Positions 52,717 to 64,000 of a stretch of DNA of 64,000 nt are shown piece after piece. The notes beneath the pieces are model-generated. The model ran no database searches and was not told the origin of the DNA. It saw only the letters and a program-made list of their open reading frames with translations. Positions within the stretch are counted from its first letter, which is position 1; each line of letters starts with the position of its first letter. Made by a program: the position numbers and the translations under genes. Origin of the DNA: Megalonaias nervosa (lineage: Eukaryota > Mollusca > Bivalvia > Unionida > Unionidae); NCBI GenBank assembly GCA_016617855.1, contig JAECUM010003650.1:62001-126000 (forward strand), read 5' to 3'.

Positions 52717-54914
52717 CTCATAGTAATTTGATTGTTTGTCCATGTCAGTGGCACTGCCCTATTAGGTATCACTAGAAGATGTTATTGCGTCCCAATTTTA
52801 GTCCCTACCCATATGATGACTATCTTAGTCCTGTGATAGTTCCTGCAGATTTGCAAGGAGTTAAGATCGTTACTAATCGTCAATAAAAACATTCTTATGA
52901 TTAAAGCCCAAAGAGAAAATAGAAGATTTACTGAGTTCAATTGCTTGGCTTCTTCGTATGGTGACCAGAAAGGTCGGTTGTCTTACAAATTCAAGTCATT
53001 TCTGTCAGTTGCTGAACAAGCATCGAAACCTATTTTATAAGTTGCATCCAATTTACTGCCTTTCATAAAGAAAATAGCCTTTATGAAACTTATACGTATA
53101 ACTTATTCTCCAAAATTCTTAAAAAAAATTCAGAAAATGTAAGGAAATAATTTAGCGTTGATCTCTCTTGAACATCTTGAAGGAAAGATTCACGGTGAAC
53201 ATTTTTATTTCAAGAAATAAGTATCATATATGCTATCATTGGTAATTATTCTATTTGTTTGTGCATATTTAAATAATAACATCACATCATGGGAAATATA
53301 TTTGTTAACTTTTTAATTAAGGCAAGTATCGAATACTGATTAGTTTTCTTAGGAAATTCTCCTACTGTAAACTTTATTTTGTCAAATGGTTACATAACTT
53401 ATATTCTAGTGGAAACTTCAAATGGATGTAAACAAATCTTTACTATATAGATGGTACTGTAACACTTTTCTATACATTTAGTGTTCTGCTACATTATAAA
53501 TAAGACAGAACTGTGTGGGTATGTTCTTCCAATTTGATGTGACCACGAGCTTGTTATCAAAGGATCTGGCATCATAACTGGAATAATGGGTAAACATTTG
53601 TTGATCATTTTCTATAGGAACGTATCTCTTTCGTCCATTCAGGAATAACAAAAAGCTACTGTAAGACACAGTCTTCTCAAGCCTGGTCTGTTATGCAAAA
53701 CATACTAACTAGTTCGCTCTGAAGGAATTTTGATATTCCCTATTCTTAAAAGTTAGATATCATTTAACAATTGGGAATAAACGTACGCATTAATTTATGA
53801 TAATATTCCAAAGCGGATATGTCAGTGTTTAGGCAATTGATGAAAAGGCTAATTGGATTTGTTGAAATTGCCCTTTGATTTCAAAGCGTCTCACATTTCA
53901 CTTTAGGTGAACAAAATAGAAATATTTGTCCAGATCCTTTATTGTGATAATACAAGTGTCATCGATAATACTAAGGTATCTTGCTCCAAAGCAAGAGAGA
54001 GGCAACTCATTGCACGCACTCACTAAATATTGTCGTTGCATGGGCGACAAGGCGCAGCTTGTGTCTTTGCCAGACCTAGAAAATAGCTTTTTACGCCGTC
54101 AGAACCACCACCGCGATACATGTTTTCCGTACTTTCATACTGATTTTGAAGCATTAAACGTGTCAGTGGGAACGTTTCCGCTGGTAATCAGGAACGAGCG
54201 AATGTAAAGTGCTGACCGTATCCACTGTATTTTCTGCTACACAGTCATCATCTGTGATAGAATCTCCGAAGAGCCGGCGTTATTCCATAGCAGGGACGTT
54301 GTCATGTCTTTCAGAGCGTGGAGTTTGAGATGGAGATATGAGAGGTGTTTTGAGATCAGGCTGATAATAACAGAAATGGAGACGACCGTAAGATTTTCCA
54401 GAAAACTATAGACACCTACATCTTTGGCAAAGCACTTGACAATTACAGGTGAGAAACTACTGCTATATTACTGGTAAGTGATGTGCACCACCACCCGGCA
54501 AATAACCTCAAGCTGTGTATCTACTTGAAAGGAATAGAGATGCCAGTAGTGCCCCGCAGCCATTGTTGCTAGGATGGTACTTTGTCACGGGAACTATCAG
54601 TACAGTATCGACTGAGGGTATCAGTGAGATCCCAAACAGTAGAGACAAACATTATATTCTTTCTAAAGTACCTACATATCGTCAACTGCATTCAATTCAT
54701 GGGCTGCAGCCTCGAAAAACTTTCTGAGACATTGTCTAGGAAGGAAATGATATGTTTATCATCACTTCCTTACCCGCGAAGGCATTTACCATGCGAATAC
54801 ATGAGCTGTCAGGAGCAATTCTAGATCAGCTCCATCGACAACGGTCTTTTATAGCCCACTCAGTCCTTCCGGCATAAATTCCATACCCTCAAAATGAAAA
54901 TAAAATAAAATAAT
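52714..54914. other. No gene assigned; less AT-rich island from 53.9 kb
   Basis: From about 53.9 to 55.3 kb composition rises again and ORFs of 70-93 codons appear on the plus strand (53926-54207, 54582-54824). No motif was recognised. It may be another fragment of the relic type seen at 22-41 kb. Confidence 0.35.
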
Positions 54915-55690
54915 GAAAGAAAAATCAGAGAGTCAATGAGCATGCACAAAGTGCGTGGAAGACATATGGTTGCCAGAACCTTCTCAGCTAGCACTATCTA
55001 TATCTCAAGACCAATGTTCTTGTGCTGGATGACGTTTTTTGCAGCAAAGCAAAACATCTCGTTAAAGAGTTACGGCCTCATCCAGGTGCATGGCATCAGC
55101 GCGCAGGAAGAAGATGGAATGCCCGACAAAGTCACAGGTGTTTACAGATATCAACATGCACCTGTTTCCTACAAGGAGCAATGGTAAGTCGACGTCACAC
55201 GAAAGAGAATAACCAAATTATCTGATCCCATGACAGCGGAGAGTCAAACAGCTGAGAAACCTGGCTTTATACCCAGAATAGCTACTGTTTCATCATGATC
55301 TAGAAGCTGTCAACGTGCGGTTTTTTGTGGGTTGACCTCCACTTCTCCAGTTAGTTTATCTGGGCACAATAAATAGTAACATTATCCGAATAAGACTTTC
55401 ATTACGCTGGTGATAAATAATACACATAGTGACTATAGTCTAATTCCGGAAGCACAGTGAACCCCAGAGAGCTGACTGAGTGACTTAGATCGTTACTAAG
55501 TGAAAGTTTAGTAAATAAAATATATTTAAGAAAAAGAAAAAGAGCCAATGAGCATGCACAGAACGCGTGGTAGATATATGACTACCAGAACCTTTAAAGT
55601 TCGCACTTTCTGTACTTCTATTTGTTGATTTGGTGCTCATGAGAGAACTTGTAAAAGAGACATGGCATCGGCTGGTTGTTGGTAGCTTCG
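54915..55690. repeat. Two dispersed copies of a segment of about 160 bp
   Basis: Copy 1 (about 54915-55075) and copy 2 (about 55530-55690) share CAATGAGCATGCACA, a CGTGGWAGAYATATG-like block, CCAGAACCTT and GGCATCRGC-like text, at an offset of about 615 bp. Both follow an AATAAAATA-type AT stretch. Divergence is high. Confidence 0.6.
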
Positions 55691-58380
55691 CTTTCGCGTA
55701 CAGGTGGTCAGCTTAGAGGATATTCTGAGCAGTCTTTTGGGCATGTTGTTTGGCAGTAAAGTCACTTAGTTAGGTACTCGATGCGCTCTTCGCTTCTATT
55801 CGTTTATTCCCCCTACACAACGTAGAGCTCTTTTGGTGTCTTGTTGTGGACAATTGTTTCTACTCTGCTTTCTTTGTGATATAGCTTTGAGCGGAGAACG
55901 TTTAAGCCTGTGAATGCAAGGTTGTTAAAAATTGCTCTGTCATATGAGGAGAGTAACAGTGGTTATTACATGGACGTGATGATATTATCAGGGGTTAAAA
56001 TCCTGTTTCGTTAGCATGTTACGTGTCCAAAAGGCACGGTGATATAATGCAAAGGATGTCTCGGCGGCTAAGGTGAACCGTTGTAATTCTTAGTAACCAT
56101 TTGTCAATCGTGGATTACCCAAAGTCAAGAAGCTGAAAACTGTCCCATTGTAAAGGAGGTTTCTTGTAACTTTGGCTTACGGTGGTGTTGAAATCTTACG
56201 TTTTGTACATAAACATTCCATATGAAAAGGGTTGCGTTTACGTCTAATAGAGGCTGTTAGCGTCTAACTAGTGGCAGGCAGACAAGCAAGCATAACAAAT
56301 GATATATCTGTTTTCGAAATGCGTTTGGGCGAGAATAGTGAAGTCACAAAATGAAAGATTACACTGAACGATGCTTTTATAGAAATAGTCAAAAGCATGA
56401 AAGCCTGGAAATATATAGTTTAATGACGGGTAACAGCTTTACAATATTAAAAATAAAATGTGCAGGAAAGGGAAAATGTTACAAAACATTCAGCACACAG
56501 TGACAAACGAGCTTTTAAGGTAGAAATTTGTAACATTGTCCTCAAGACAAGATTGCGGAAATTTTTCTTACACAAAATGAAATTAGAAAAGTGACTGATA
56601 TTTTACCAACATTAGCGTCTGTCTAGAATAGTGCCAATCCTGGCTTAAGAAAGAAGACTTCGAATAAAGAGAATTTGAAGTCGGCCAAAACAATTTGGAA
56701 ATTCAAAATAATATTAAAAAAGATAACCATCTTAACTTTACCGTGGAAATACCTAACATCATTAATTTAAGGTAGCCAGATTTTACAAATAAGAATACTT
56801 AAATGGAGAGTAGGTGGAATGTTTTACAAAAAAGATATGTATCTACGTCAAACAGTATAAAATATACAGAGTTACAAAAGGTTATGAAAGCGGACTAAAC
56901 GACACGTGTTATATACTCTTTCAATGGAAAGGATATAACAAATAATTTAACTGTTAGAAACTGGTTGACAATCGCATGTAATTAAATAAATAGTTTGTCA
57001 AAGATACTCTCCCAAAGACGACGTGTGAAATGCATAGCAATGTATAGTTATCCATATGAGGCGAAACAAGATGACTGAATACACAATTCTATCCATGTCC
57101 ACGAAATCATTGTGTGTTTGAAAGGTTATTAGTATAAGAATGCGATAGAAGTGAAAGAAAAAATCGCACTGGAGTATAAAAATTTGAAATCAAAGTTTTG
57201 TCGGTAACAAATGCTTATGTTATCTTCCCGTCATTTAAATTTCTATGCAATTGTAGTTAAAGAAGGTATCAAAATGTAATAACTACAGTATGATATATGC
57301 ATTTTTCCTGGATAAAACTTTAACCATATACAGTTGTAACAAAATCAATAAAACCACTGTTATAAAGGATTAGAATAACATTAACATAAACCGGTTAATA
57401 TGGTAGGAGTTTTAATACCACATGGGTGAAGTAATCCTCAGTAAATCGTTCACAGCGTTTTTGGATGGTATATAATTTCAGATTTTGTTTGCATGTAGTA
57501 ACATTTAAAATTAAACTACGCAAATTATTGGCACTTTCGATACTAGATATTCAATTAATTGTAATATGTTACAAATATAACAAAAATCTGATTAAAATGT
57601 TAAAACAAGAAACACAAATCACGAAGGATGTAAATGGTGTAAAAGTCAATTAAAGTAAAAATCGTATGTAAGTGGGGGAATGGACAGATTAGAGAGCGAA
57701 ATTAACAAAAAGTTACATGTGAATATCGAGAAACAGTGAGTTTTTATCGTCACAACAACTGACTCTAGTTAACACGTAATAGACTCCAATTCTCATGAGA
57801 GACCGCAGTGGCTTTGTGATCAGATATTGTTCACAAGAAAATCTAAATCAATATACAATTATATAATTTGTGTTTGAATTCTTGTTCCAGTCAAAAAGTG
57901 TGCATTTGAACTGTAGTCTACAGTAAGTCTTCAAAATATTAATGCAATCTAATTGTTCCCTTTATAAAATAACGTGAAAGGTGAAAGAAAATTCAATGCT
58001 GTTTCTAAGGATATTTGTACGATGAAGGTAATTTATCCTGTTTGGTGAGCTTTAACGTACGTTTTGTTAGTTTCGCGTGCATAGGCAAATACACCACGGC
58101 CTTCTTGTCGGTCAGAACGAAAGATGATCATTATTTGTAAAGGAAAAATATGTTCATTGAATGCATATATCTCGTAAGCCTATTGTTTTTGAAATAGCAT
58201 ACACTATGCCATCATATCCTTTGAAGCAAACAAGATCTATGTCTACCGTTTGTTGGTCGAAACGAGAATATATTACTATGCTCGTCAGCCGGTTTATGCA
58301 TGCATTCACTTCGTGAATTTGCATTGTGATTTATACCACACACAGTTTCTATTACAGTGCTCTTAATTTCATAATTGTTT
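55691..58380. other. AT-rich sequence, no gene seen
   Basis: No ORF with a motif and no notable repeat. Confidence 0.5.
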
Positions 58381-58387
58381 ATTTCAC

Positions 58388-58672
58388 TTGCATTCAAATG
58401 TGTATGCTGCATTAATTAACAAACACGGAGAACTGTATAGATACTATGTGTGCAAAGTAACACATATCAGACTTGAATTCCATCAAAACGCTGTTAGCTG
58501 TAAGCAAGCCTTAGAAACAGTTAAAAGGAAAGGTTGCGATAGAATTAGTTACAAAAGACGTCGAGTTTGGTCATTACATGATGTCTACCATTTAGAAATG
58601 TTTTGTCAACGTTTTAATTTTAATATTTTCAATATATTTAAGTTCTCTCTCTCTCTCATTTTGAAACATTAA
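58388..58672 (+). CDS. Unassigned 94-aa ORF
   Basis: An open frame reading LINKHGELYRYYVCKVTHIR, then KRKGCDRISYKRRRVWSLHD and ending in a hydrophobic, low-complexity tail. No domain, no splice signals examined with confidence. Probably chance. Confidence 0.15.
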   Translation: MHSNVYAALINKHGELYRYYVCKVTHIRLEFHQNAVSCKQALETVKRKGCDRISYKRRRVWSLHDVYHLEMFCQRFNFNIFNIFKFSLSLILKH

Positions 58673-60421
58673 AGATATTGTAAATACTAAAACTTAAATG
58701 TTTACATCCTTTCTACAGGTGGACACTGCTGCTGACCAACTACATCATGTAACACATCAGTCACCTAATTCTATGTTCTCATCAACGGCGAGAAATTTAT
58801 AAAGTAATTAGTAATTATTTTACGATCCGAACATAATCTTGTTGTAAGATATCTTTAGCGAATCAACTTATCAATTCTATTTAAATAAATACAAAGTCCT
58901 CTCTTCAGGTACTTTGAGGTGCCGGGACAAAGTATGGTTAGTTGCAGCCACTTGAGTATGTATGTATGTATGTATGTATGTATGTATGTATGTATGTATG
59001 CATGTGTGTGCGTTCTATTCAAAAGAGATAACATTCAGTTATTTTCATTATTACATACGAGTAGAGACTATTCCGATGAGATGAATAATTGTACAGCAGA
59101 CTAAACATGAATAATTGCACAGCAGACTAAACCTGCAATTTGTTTTCAAAAATACCATGATTTTCGTTAAATTTTATGCCTTAATTTTGTCAGTATCATA
59201 TTCGTCATAAAAGCACGGGTATCGCAAGAATTTGGTCATTATCTTCGAAACAAAACCTGTTTAGAACAGCCAACAATTTAGATATATGTATGCTTCACGT
59301 AATATAATTAATGTATGCATTATAACTTCTACTTGATTTGAAATATGGGCTTGTCAAACATAACCATATTATATACATGAAATACATATAAAGCATAACA
59401 TACCATAAACACAACGTGTTGGTCTTGCAATATGCATGCATGTATGTATGTACGTACCTACATATGTATGTATGTATTATGTATGTATGGATGGATGAGT
59501 TTATCTTAGTGTATAGAAGTATCAATGTGTGAAAGCAAGTAAATATATACCAAAAAGGATAGAAAAGTACCATTGAAATGGAACAAAAGTTGAGGATAAA
59601 ATACATAATATGGTCACATGAGTGAGAAACCTCACTGGAAGGGAAACTATAAAAGGAAGAACGATGAAGAATGGCATGCGAAAGAAAGAAAACGTAAACA
59701 TTCTTAAAGAATTGAAATTATTTACATTTGACAAGAACCTTTCAAATGAATTATTGCGTTAACGCCTTCTTGCAACACTGGTGTTTCTAAGATATGAATA
59801 ATACATATGGTAGTTAAATAAAATAGGTCGGTTGACTGAATCAAACTGACAAGCGTATTATCAGATATTATATTCAAGTTTATTTTTCTTCTTCATATAA
59901 ACACATTGTCAGGTCATCCATAAAGGCAAAGTTTACCATCTCTTACGCTATAGGATGCAAAGTAGATTGTCATTGTCATAATTGAAAAGCGAGTATGAGT
60001 GTGTATGTATGTATGTATGTATGTATGTATGTGTGTATGTATGTATGTATGTATGTATGTATGTATGTATGTATGCACAGATTATGCAAAAATTACAAGA
60101 CTACCCCAACCCTATACCGACAACGAAAAATCTAACCCTAACCACAGTATGAGTCAAGATCTATTCACTCAAATATTTCACTAAAGTGACACATAAGAAT
60201 CACAGAAATGGCAATTGTATGGAACCTTTTATGCAAAATATATTTTAAAAAGTATTGAAGTATAGACATCTCCAACTTTCGTTCCCTTTGCATCTTCAAA
60301 ATAGTCATAAGAAACATTAATAATATATGTATTAACGAAATGGATTATTATTATAAATTAAAGAATAAATATTACCTGAAGTTAAAGTAGATTGAAGTTT
60401 TACTTGATTGAATCTAATTTG

Positions 60422-60474
<53 letters not shown>

Positions 60475-61990
60475 ACAGTTTCATATGTTTTTCCAAGAAT
60501 GTTTTCCCACTTAGGACAACCCTTCGAGATCCCATCATTTACTTCTCCATAAACAAACTTTTTTAAGCAATTTGTATGCAGCTATCCATATTTGCTACAC
60601 CATTTTTAGACTATATTGATCCCATAGCTCCACCTTGCAGCAAACCCTCAATCGATATCTCCAAGAATAGTATTTTACTATTGTGATGACTCGTACGTTT
60701 GTTCATTTTGGTCGCTAGTTTAATGGGAAATGTAGATTAATTCGAGAAGATGTTTTTCTATATGATTGTGTACCTAAACACCAATGGCGACCACACTCAA
60801 TAAGCTTGCCGAGAAATACAAATAGAAGACGTTTGAAACTATGGAATGCACATAGGGTAGCCATATCCAAGTTGACATAATGCTTAGTGTTGAATGGTAT
60901 TCAATAATTTGGACAAACACCTGCTTAACGTAAAATGGGACGCATACTAGATCAAAAGTAAAAGGGTCATTATATATGTACTCTAATAATTAGAACGACA
61001 TTGTTTAATAAAAGCAAATTGATATATTTTATGTCACAGCTTAAGTCTTAAGTGAAAAGTTCACCTATGGATGTGCGCTATATTTACAATACTATATTCT
61101 TTAAGGAAGGTTCTTTCCGTTGCTTATCCATAGGAAATGAAATGTATCCCTGTTATTGGAGAAAACTGTAGTCATCGGACAGTTCTATATACAGATCAAG
61201 GCATCATTGTACGTGGCCCAGTCATCAAACATCGAAACTGAGTAAACACAATTCTGAGAATTTGTTTTTGCACATAATTCAAGTTGTTTTAATTATCAGC
61301 ACTTCAATCTATCCTGGTGTCTTTGCTCAGAAATTTGACCTTGGTGCTCATTCATAGACAGTGTTTTAGCTATTCAATATATATGACAATGACACTATAT
61401 TTTGAAATAGCAGAAATGGCATGTAGTTGAATTAATGAAGGGACTGTCATTATAAAGGATTATTAAAGGAATAATAAATTTGCAATGGAAGCTACGTCGA
61501 TTACTCCTTACTTTCTATCTAATAACATTTCTACAAAACTCTTAAGGTACAAGTCGCAAACGTCATGTTTAATTTTTTTTTTTCTTTTCATTAAAATCAT
61601 AAGATGGGGACAAAGTGTACAAATAGATAGAGAAAGAAACTAACACATAAAAATGCATAAAACGCTAAAAGCTATGCGTAGAACTGATAAATATAGGCAA
61701 AGGTGTATGCTGCATATAGAGAGATGTTTAATTTGACACTGACACATGCACGTACATAAAAAGCTGAATTTTGCAAATGTCTCAAAGTGTTTAATGCAGA
61801 TAACAACATATGCAAATGTATATGTATGTGTAAATTGCTATACATACTCGGCTTGTGGCATGTCAAATCAAAGCCTTTTTGGTACTATTAATAGCAGATT
61901 GTTAGTATTGCAGCAGAATGATATATAATATGATGTGATTATCAATACGTGTCTTATCATCTAGGTATCACAATAAACATACCAGTCTGA
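58673..61990. other. AT-rich sequence with TATG and TA microsatellites
   Basis: TATG tracts lie at about 58954-59000, 59433-59490 (mixed) and 60000-60076, and a (TA)n tract at about 60425-60469. No gene is supported; ORFs rich in MYVC or IYIY come from these tracts. Confidence 0.7.
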
Positions 61991-62074
61991 CCATATGTGC
62001 ACAAATCTTACAGTAGATTGCTTTGCCTTTGAAGTATATTTTTCAGCTTAAATATTTACTGCAGATCCGATATT

Positions 62075-62494
<420 letters not shown>

Positions 62495-62500
<6 letters not shown>

Positions 62501-63235
62501 AATCAATGGAACCGCAATGGGTACAAAAATGGCCCCTTCGTATGCTAACATTTTCATGGGAAAACTGGAGGGTCAGCTTTTAGCATCGGTTGATCTTAAA
62601 CCATACACGTGGGTACGCTTTATCGATGATATAGAAATGAAGTGGCAACATGGATGACTTCATATCAAAGGCAAACAACTTCCATCCTTGAATAAAATTC
62701 ACGGCAGAAATCTCCAACTCAGACCACATTTTCCTGGATACAACAACCAGACTGGTGGAAAACAAACTATATACAGACATCTACTCGAAACCAACCGACA
62801 AACACCAGTATCTCCTCCCAACCAGTTGTCATCCAAAACACTGCATTAGGAACATTCCATATAGCCAGGCACTGAGGATACGCAGAATTTGCTCCGACGA
62901 TGAAACATTCCTAGAAAGGTCTGAAGAGCTATCTAAACATTTAATTTACCGAGGCTACGACAAAGACTTGATTGAGGAGGCAACCAAAAGGGCTAAACAA
63001 ACAAACCGCGATGACCTACTAAAATATAGAAAGAAGGAAAAGGCTGATAAGATACCATTTATCCTGACCTACCATCCAGACAACCCCAAAGTAGGTAAAA
63101 TCATCGCGAAACACTGGCCCATCGTGGAATCGTCGGACGTACTAGAGCTAATCCTTCCGAACACACCTGTAGTAGAGAACCGGAGACCAAAAAAACCTCA
63201 AGGACATCCTAGTTAGGGCGAAGCTAACTCCAATC
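62495..63235 (+). pseudogene. Penelope-like reverse transcriptase, motif B to linker
   Basis: The plus strand continues the [22 protein letters not shown] (motif B region), then [13 protein letters not shown] with the RT aspartates of motif C. A frameshift near 62650-62660 and a TGA near 62682 follow, then FTAEISNSDHIFLDT and the long frame 62755-63216 (YSKPTDKHQYLLPTSCHP, IPYSQALRIRRICS, IYRGYDKDLIEEA, ADKIPFILTYHPDNPKVGKI). An A7 run at about 63189 shifts the frame before the conserved CGDKRCKTC linker cluster. The enzyme copies RNA at nicked chromosomal ends. This half joins in the same direction to the GIY-YIG domain. Confidence 0.8.
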
Positions 63236-63301
63236 ACTAGTCAAGACCACCCTAGTCAGTCTGGCCCCTGTGGTGATAAAAGATGCAAAACCTGTCAACA
63301 T

Positions 63302-63676
63302 ATGATAGGGACCAGGACATTTACTAGCACAGTGATTAGAGAAAAACTAAACATACATGATCCAAACAAAACGTGCAAAACAGAGAATATAATTTATCTC
63401 ATCACATGTAGTATCTGTAGCCTTCGGTATGTCGGAGAAACTGAGAAGCTACACAAAAGGATCAACCTTCATAGATCTGACTGGATGAAAAAGAAGCTGT
63501 ACAGAAGCCCGGTCGCAGAACACTTCTTCTCCCCTGGCCACACTTTCAGTGATATAACACGTATTGCAATTGCTCACAACCCCAACTGGAGTTCCGAAAC
63601 CAGGAAAGAAAAGGAATTTTACTGGATACGCTGCCTTAGAACATTGAAACCAAGCGGTTTAAACCAAGAAGACTAG
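63302..63676 (+). CDS. GIY-YIG endonuclease domain of the Penelope-like element
   Basis: A 124-aa frame, an in-frame part of the polyprotein rather than a separate gene. Its core is IIYLITCSICSLRYVGETEK with the two short motifs (here IYLI and YVGET), the catalytic Arg in KRINLHRSDW, and a later Glu in VAEHFFSPGH. The fold nicks DNA to prime reverse transcription and defines endonuclease-bearing Penelope elements. It ends at TAG 63674. The frame is intact, unlike the RT upstream. The preceding CGDKRCKTC cluster lies in the same frame just before the first Met. Confidence 0.85.
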   Translation: MIGTRTFTSTVIREKLNIHDPNKTCKTENIIYLITCSICSLRYVGETEKLHKRINLHRSDWMKKKLYRSPVAEHFFSPGHTFSDITRIAIAHNPNWSSETRKEKEFYWIRCLRTLKPSGLNQED

Positions 63677-64000
63677 AAAAAGACAGCCATGCACAAGTGG
63701 AATTATCCTTTGCAGCCGACACATTTTCTTTTCAAAACTTTTCTAAATTTTCTTAGTAGCCTTCAATTACTGCTATAAGAATGAAATATCCGGGATATAA
63801 TTTCGTTTACATAAATGTACACAAAGTAATATATGTCGCTATGGCTCATCGATTTCTAGCTTAATGCAAATATTTTCCAGTATCCACAGCAAGTTGATAT
63901 AGGCTGGTTGAGACATAATACATTTAAAGGTTTAATTCATGTAGAAACAGCCATGTAGAGTTTTGCAAAAAAACCCAACTGTTTTTGTGTTTTATTTGTT
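63677..64000. other. Sequence 3' of the Penelope-like element
   Basis: AT-rich, no gene. The 3' end of the retroelement probably falls here but is not marked by a repeat I can see. Confidence 0.4.

Noticed and set aside
55022..55225. VLDDVFCSKAKHLVKEL as a Walker B of a third packaging ATPase
   Set aside because: No Walker A and no matching downstream segment in any frame; a single short resemblance is not enough.

Overview
The window looks like animal, probably molluscan, nuclear DNA. It is AT-rich and gene-poor, with long TA, TATG, ATT, CT and GT microsatellites, several tRNA-derived SINEs, a Penelope-like retroelement, a Ty3/gypsy relic and exon-like islands with splice sites. The assignment to a mollusc is inferred from repeat style and is not proven.

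Region 1 (1 to about 10.45 kb, possibly to about 11.9 kb) is an integrated virus-like element of the Polinton/Maverick-adintovirus type, cut by the left window edge. Left to right it carries the end of a penton-like minor capsid protein, a small basic protein, a double-jelly-roll major capsid protein, a hydrophobic pVI-like protein, a basic core (pX-like) protein, an adenain-like cysteine protease, a small zinc ribbon, a parvovirus-type phospholipase A2 domain, a retroviral-type integrase with chromodomain, an unknown minus-strand gene, an unknown plus-strand gene, a minus-strand HNH endonuclease and a protein-primed family B DNA polymerase. Many starts lie inside a TATAATG-like motif. Most genes carry frameshifts or stops, many at homopolymers, and the polymerase lacks its motif A aspartate, so the copy looks dead unless the assembly is poor.

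Region 2 (14.3 to 45.3 kb) is probably one plus-strand host gene: a CUB-like exon, then at least three related Thr/Pro-rich mucin-like exons, all with phase 1-1 boundaries, two of them lying in a tandem duplication of about 1.1 kb. Its first visible intron is filled by a 3.66-kb decayed DNA transposon with terminal inverted repeats. Its next, 23.5-kb intron holds a second, far older virus-like relic: minus-strand structural gene remnants (22.4 to about 27.3 kb) and a plus-strand polymerase and packaging-ATPase remnant (37.4 to 40.6 kb). That relic is interrupted by a candidate solo LTR, SINEs and a gypsy fragment.

Region 3 (45.3 to 62 kb) is mostly non-coding, with microsatellites, a few less AT-rich islands and one unknown ORF at 50.0 kb. 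Region 4 (62.1 to 63.7 kb) is a Penelope-like element whose reverse transcriptase is split by an inversion; its GIY-YIG endonuclease reading frame is intact.

The most interesting content is the first virus-like element (PLA2 beside integrase, HNH gene, start-site motif) and the presence of a second relic of the same general class inside a host intron.
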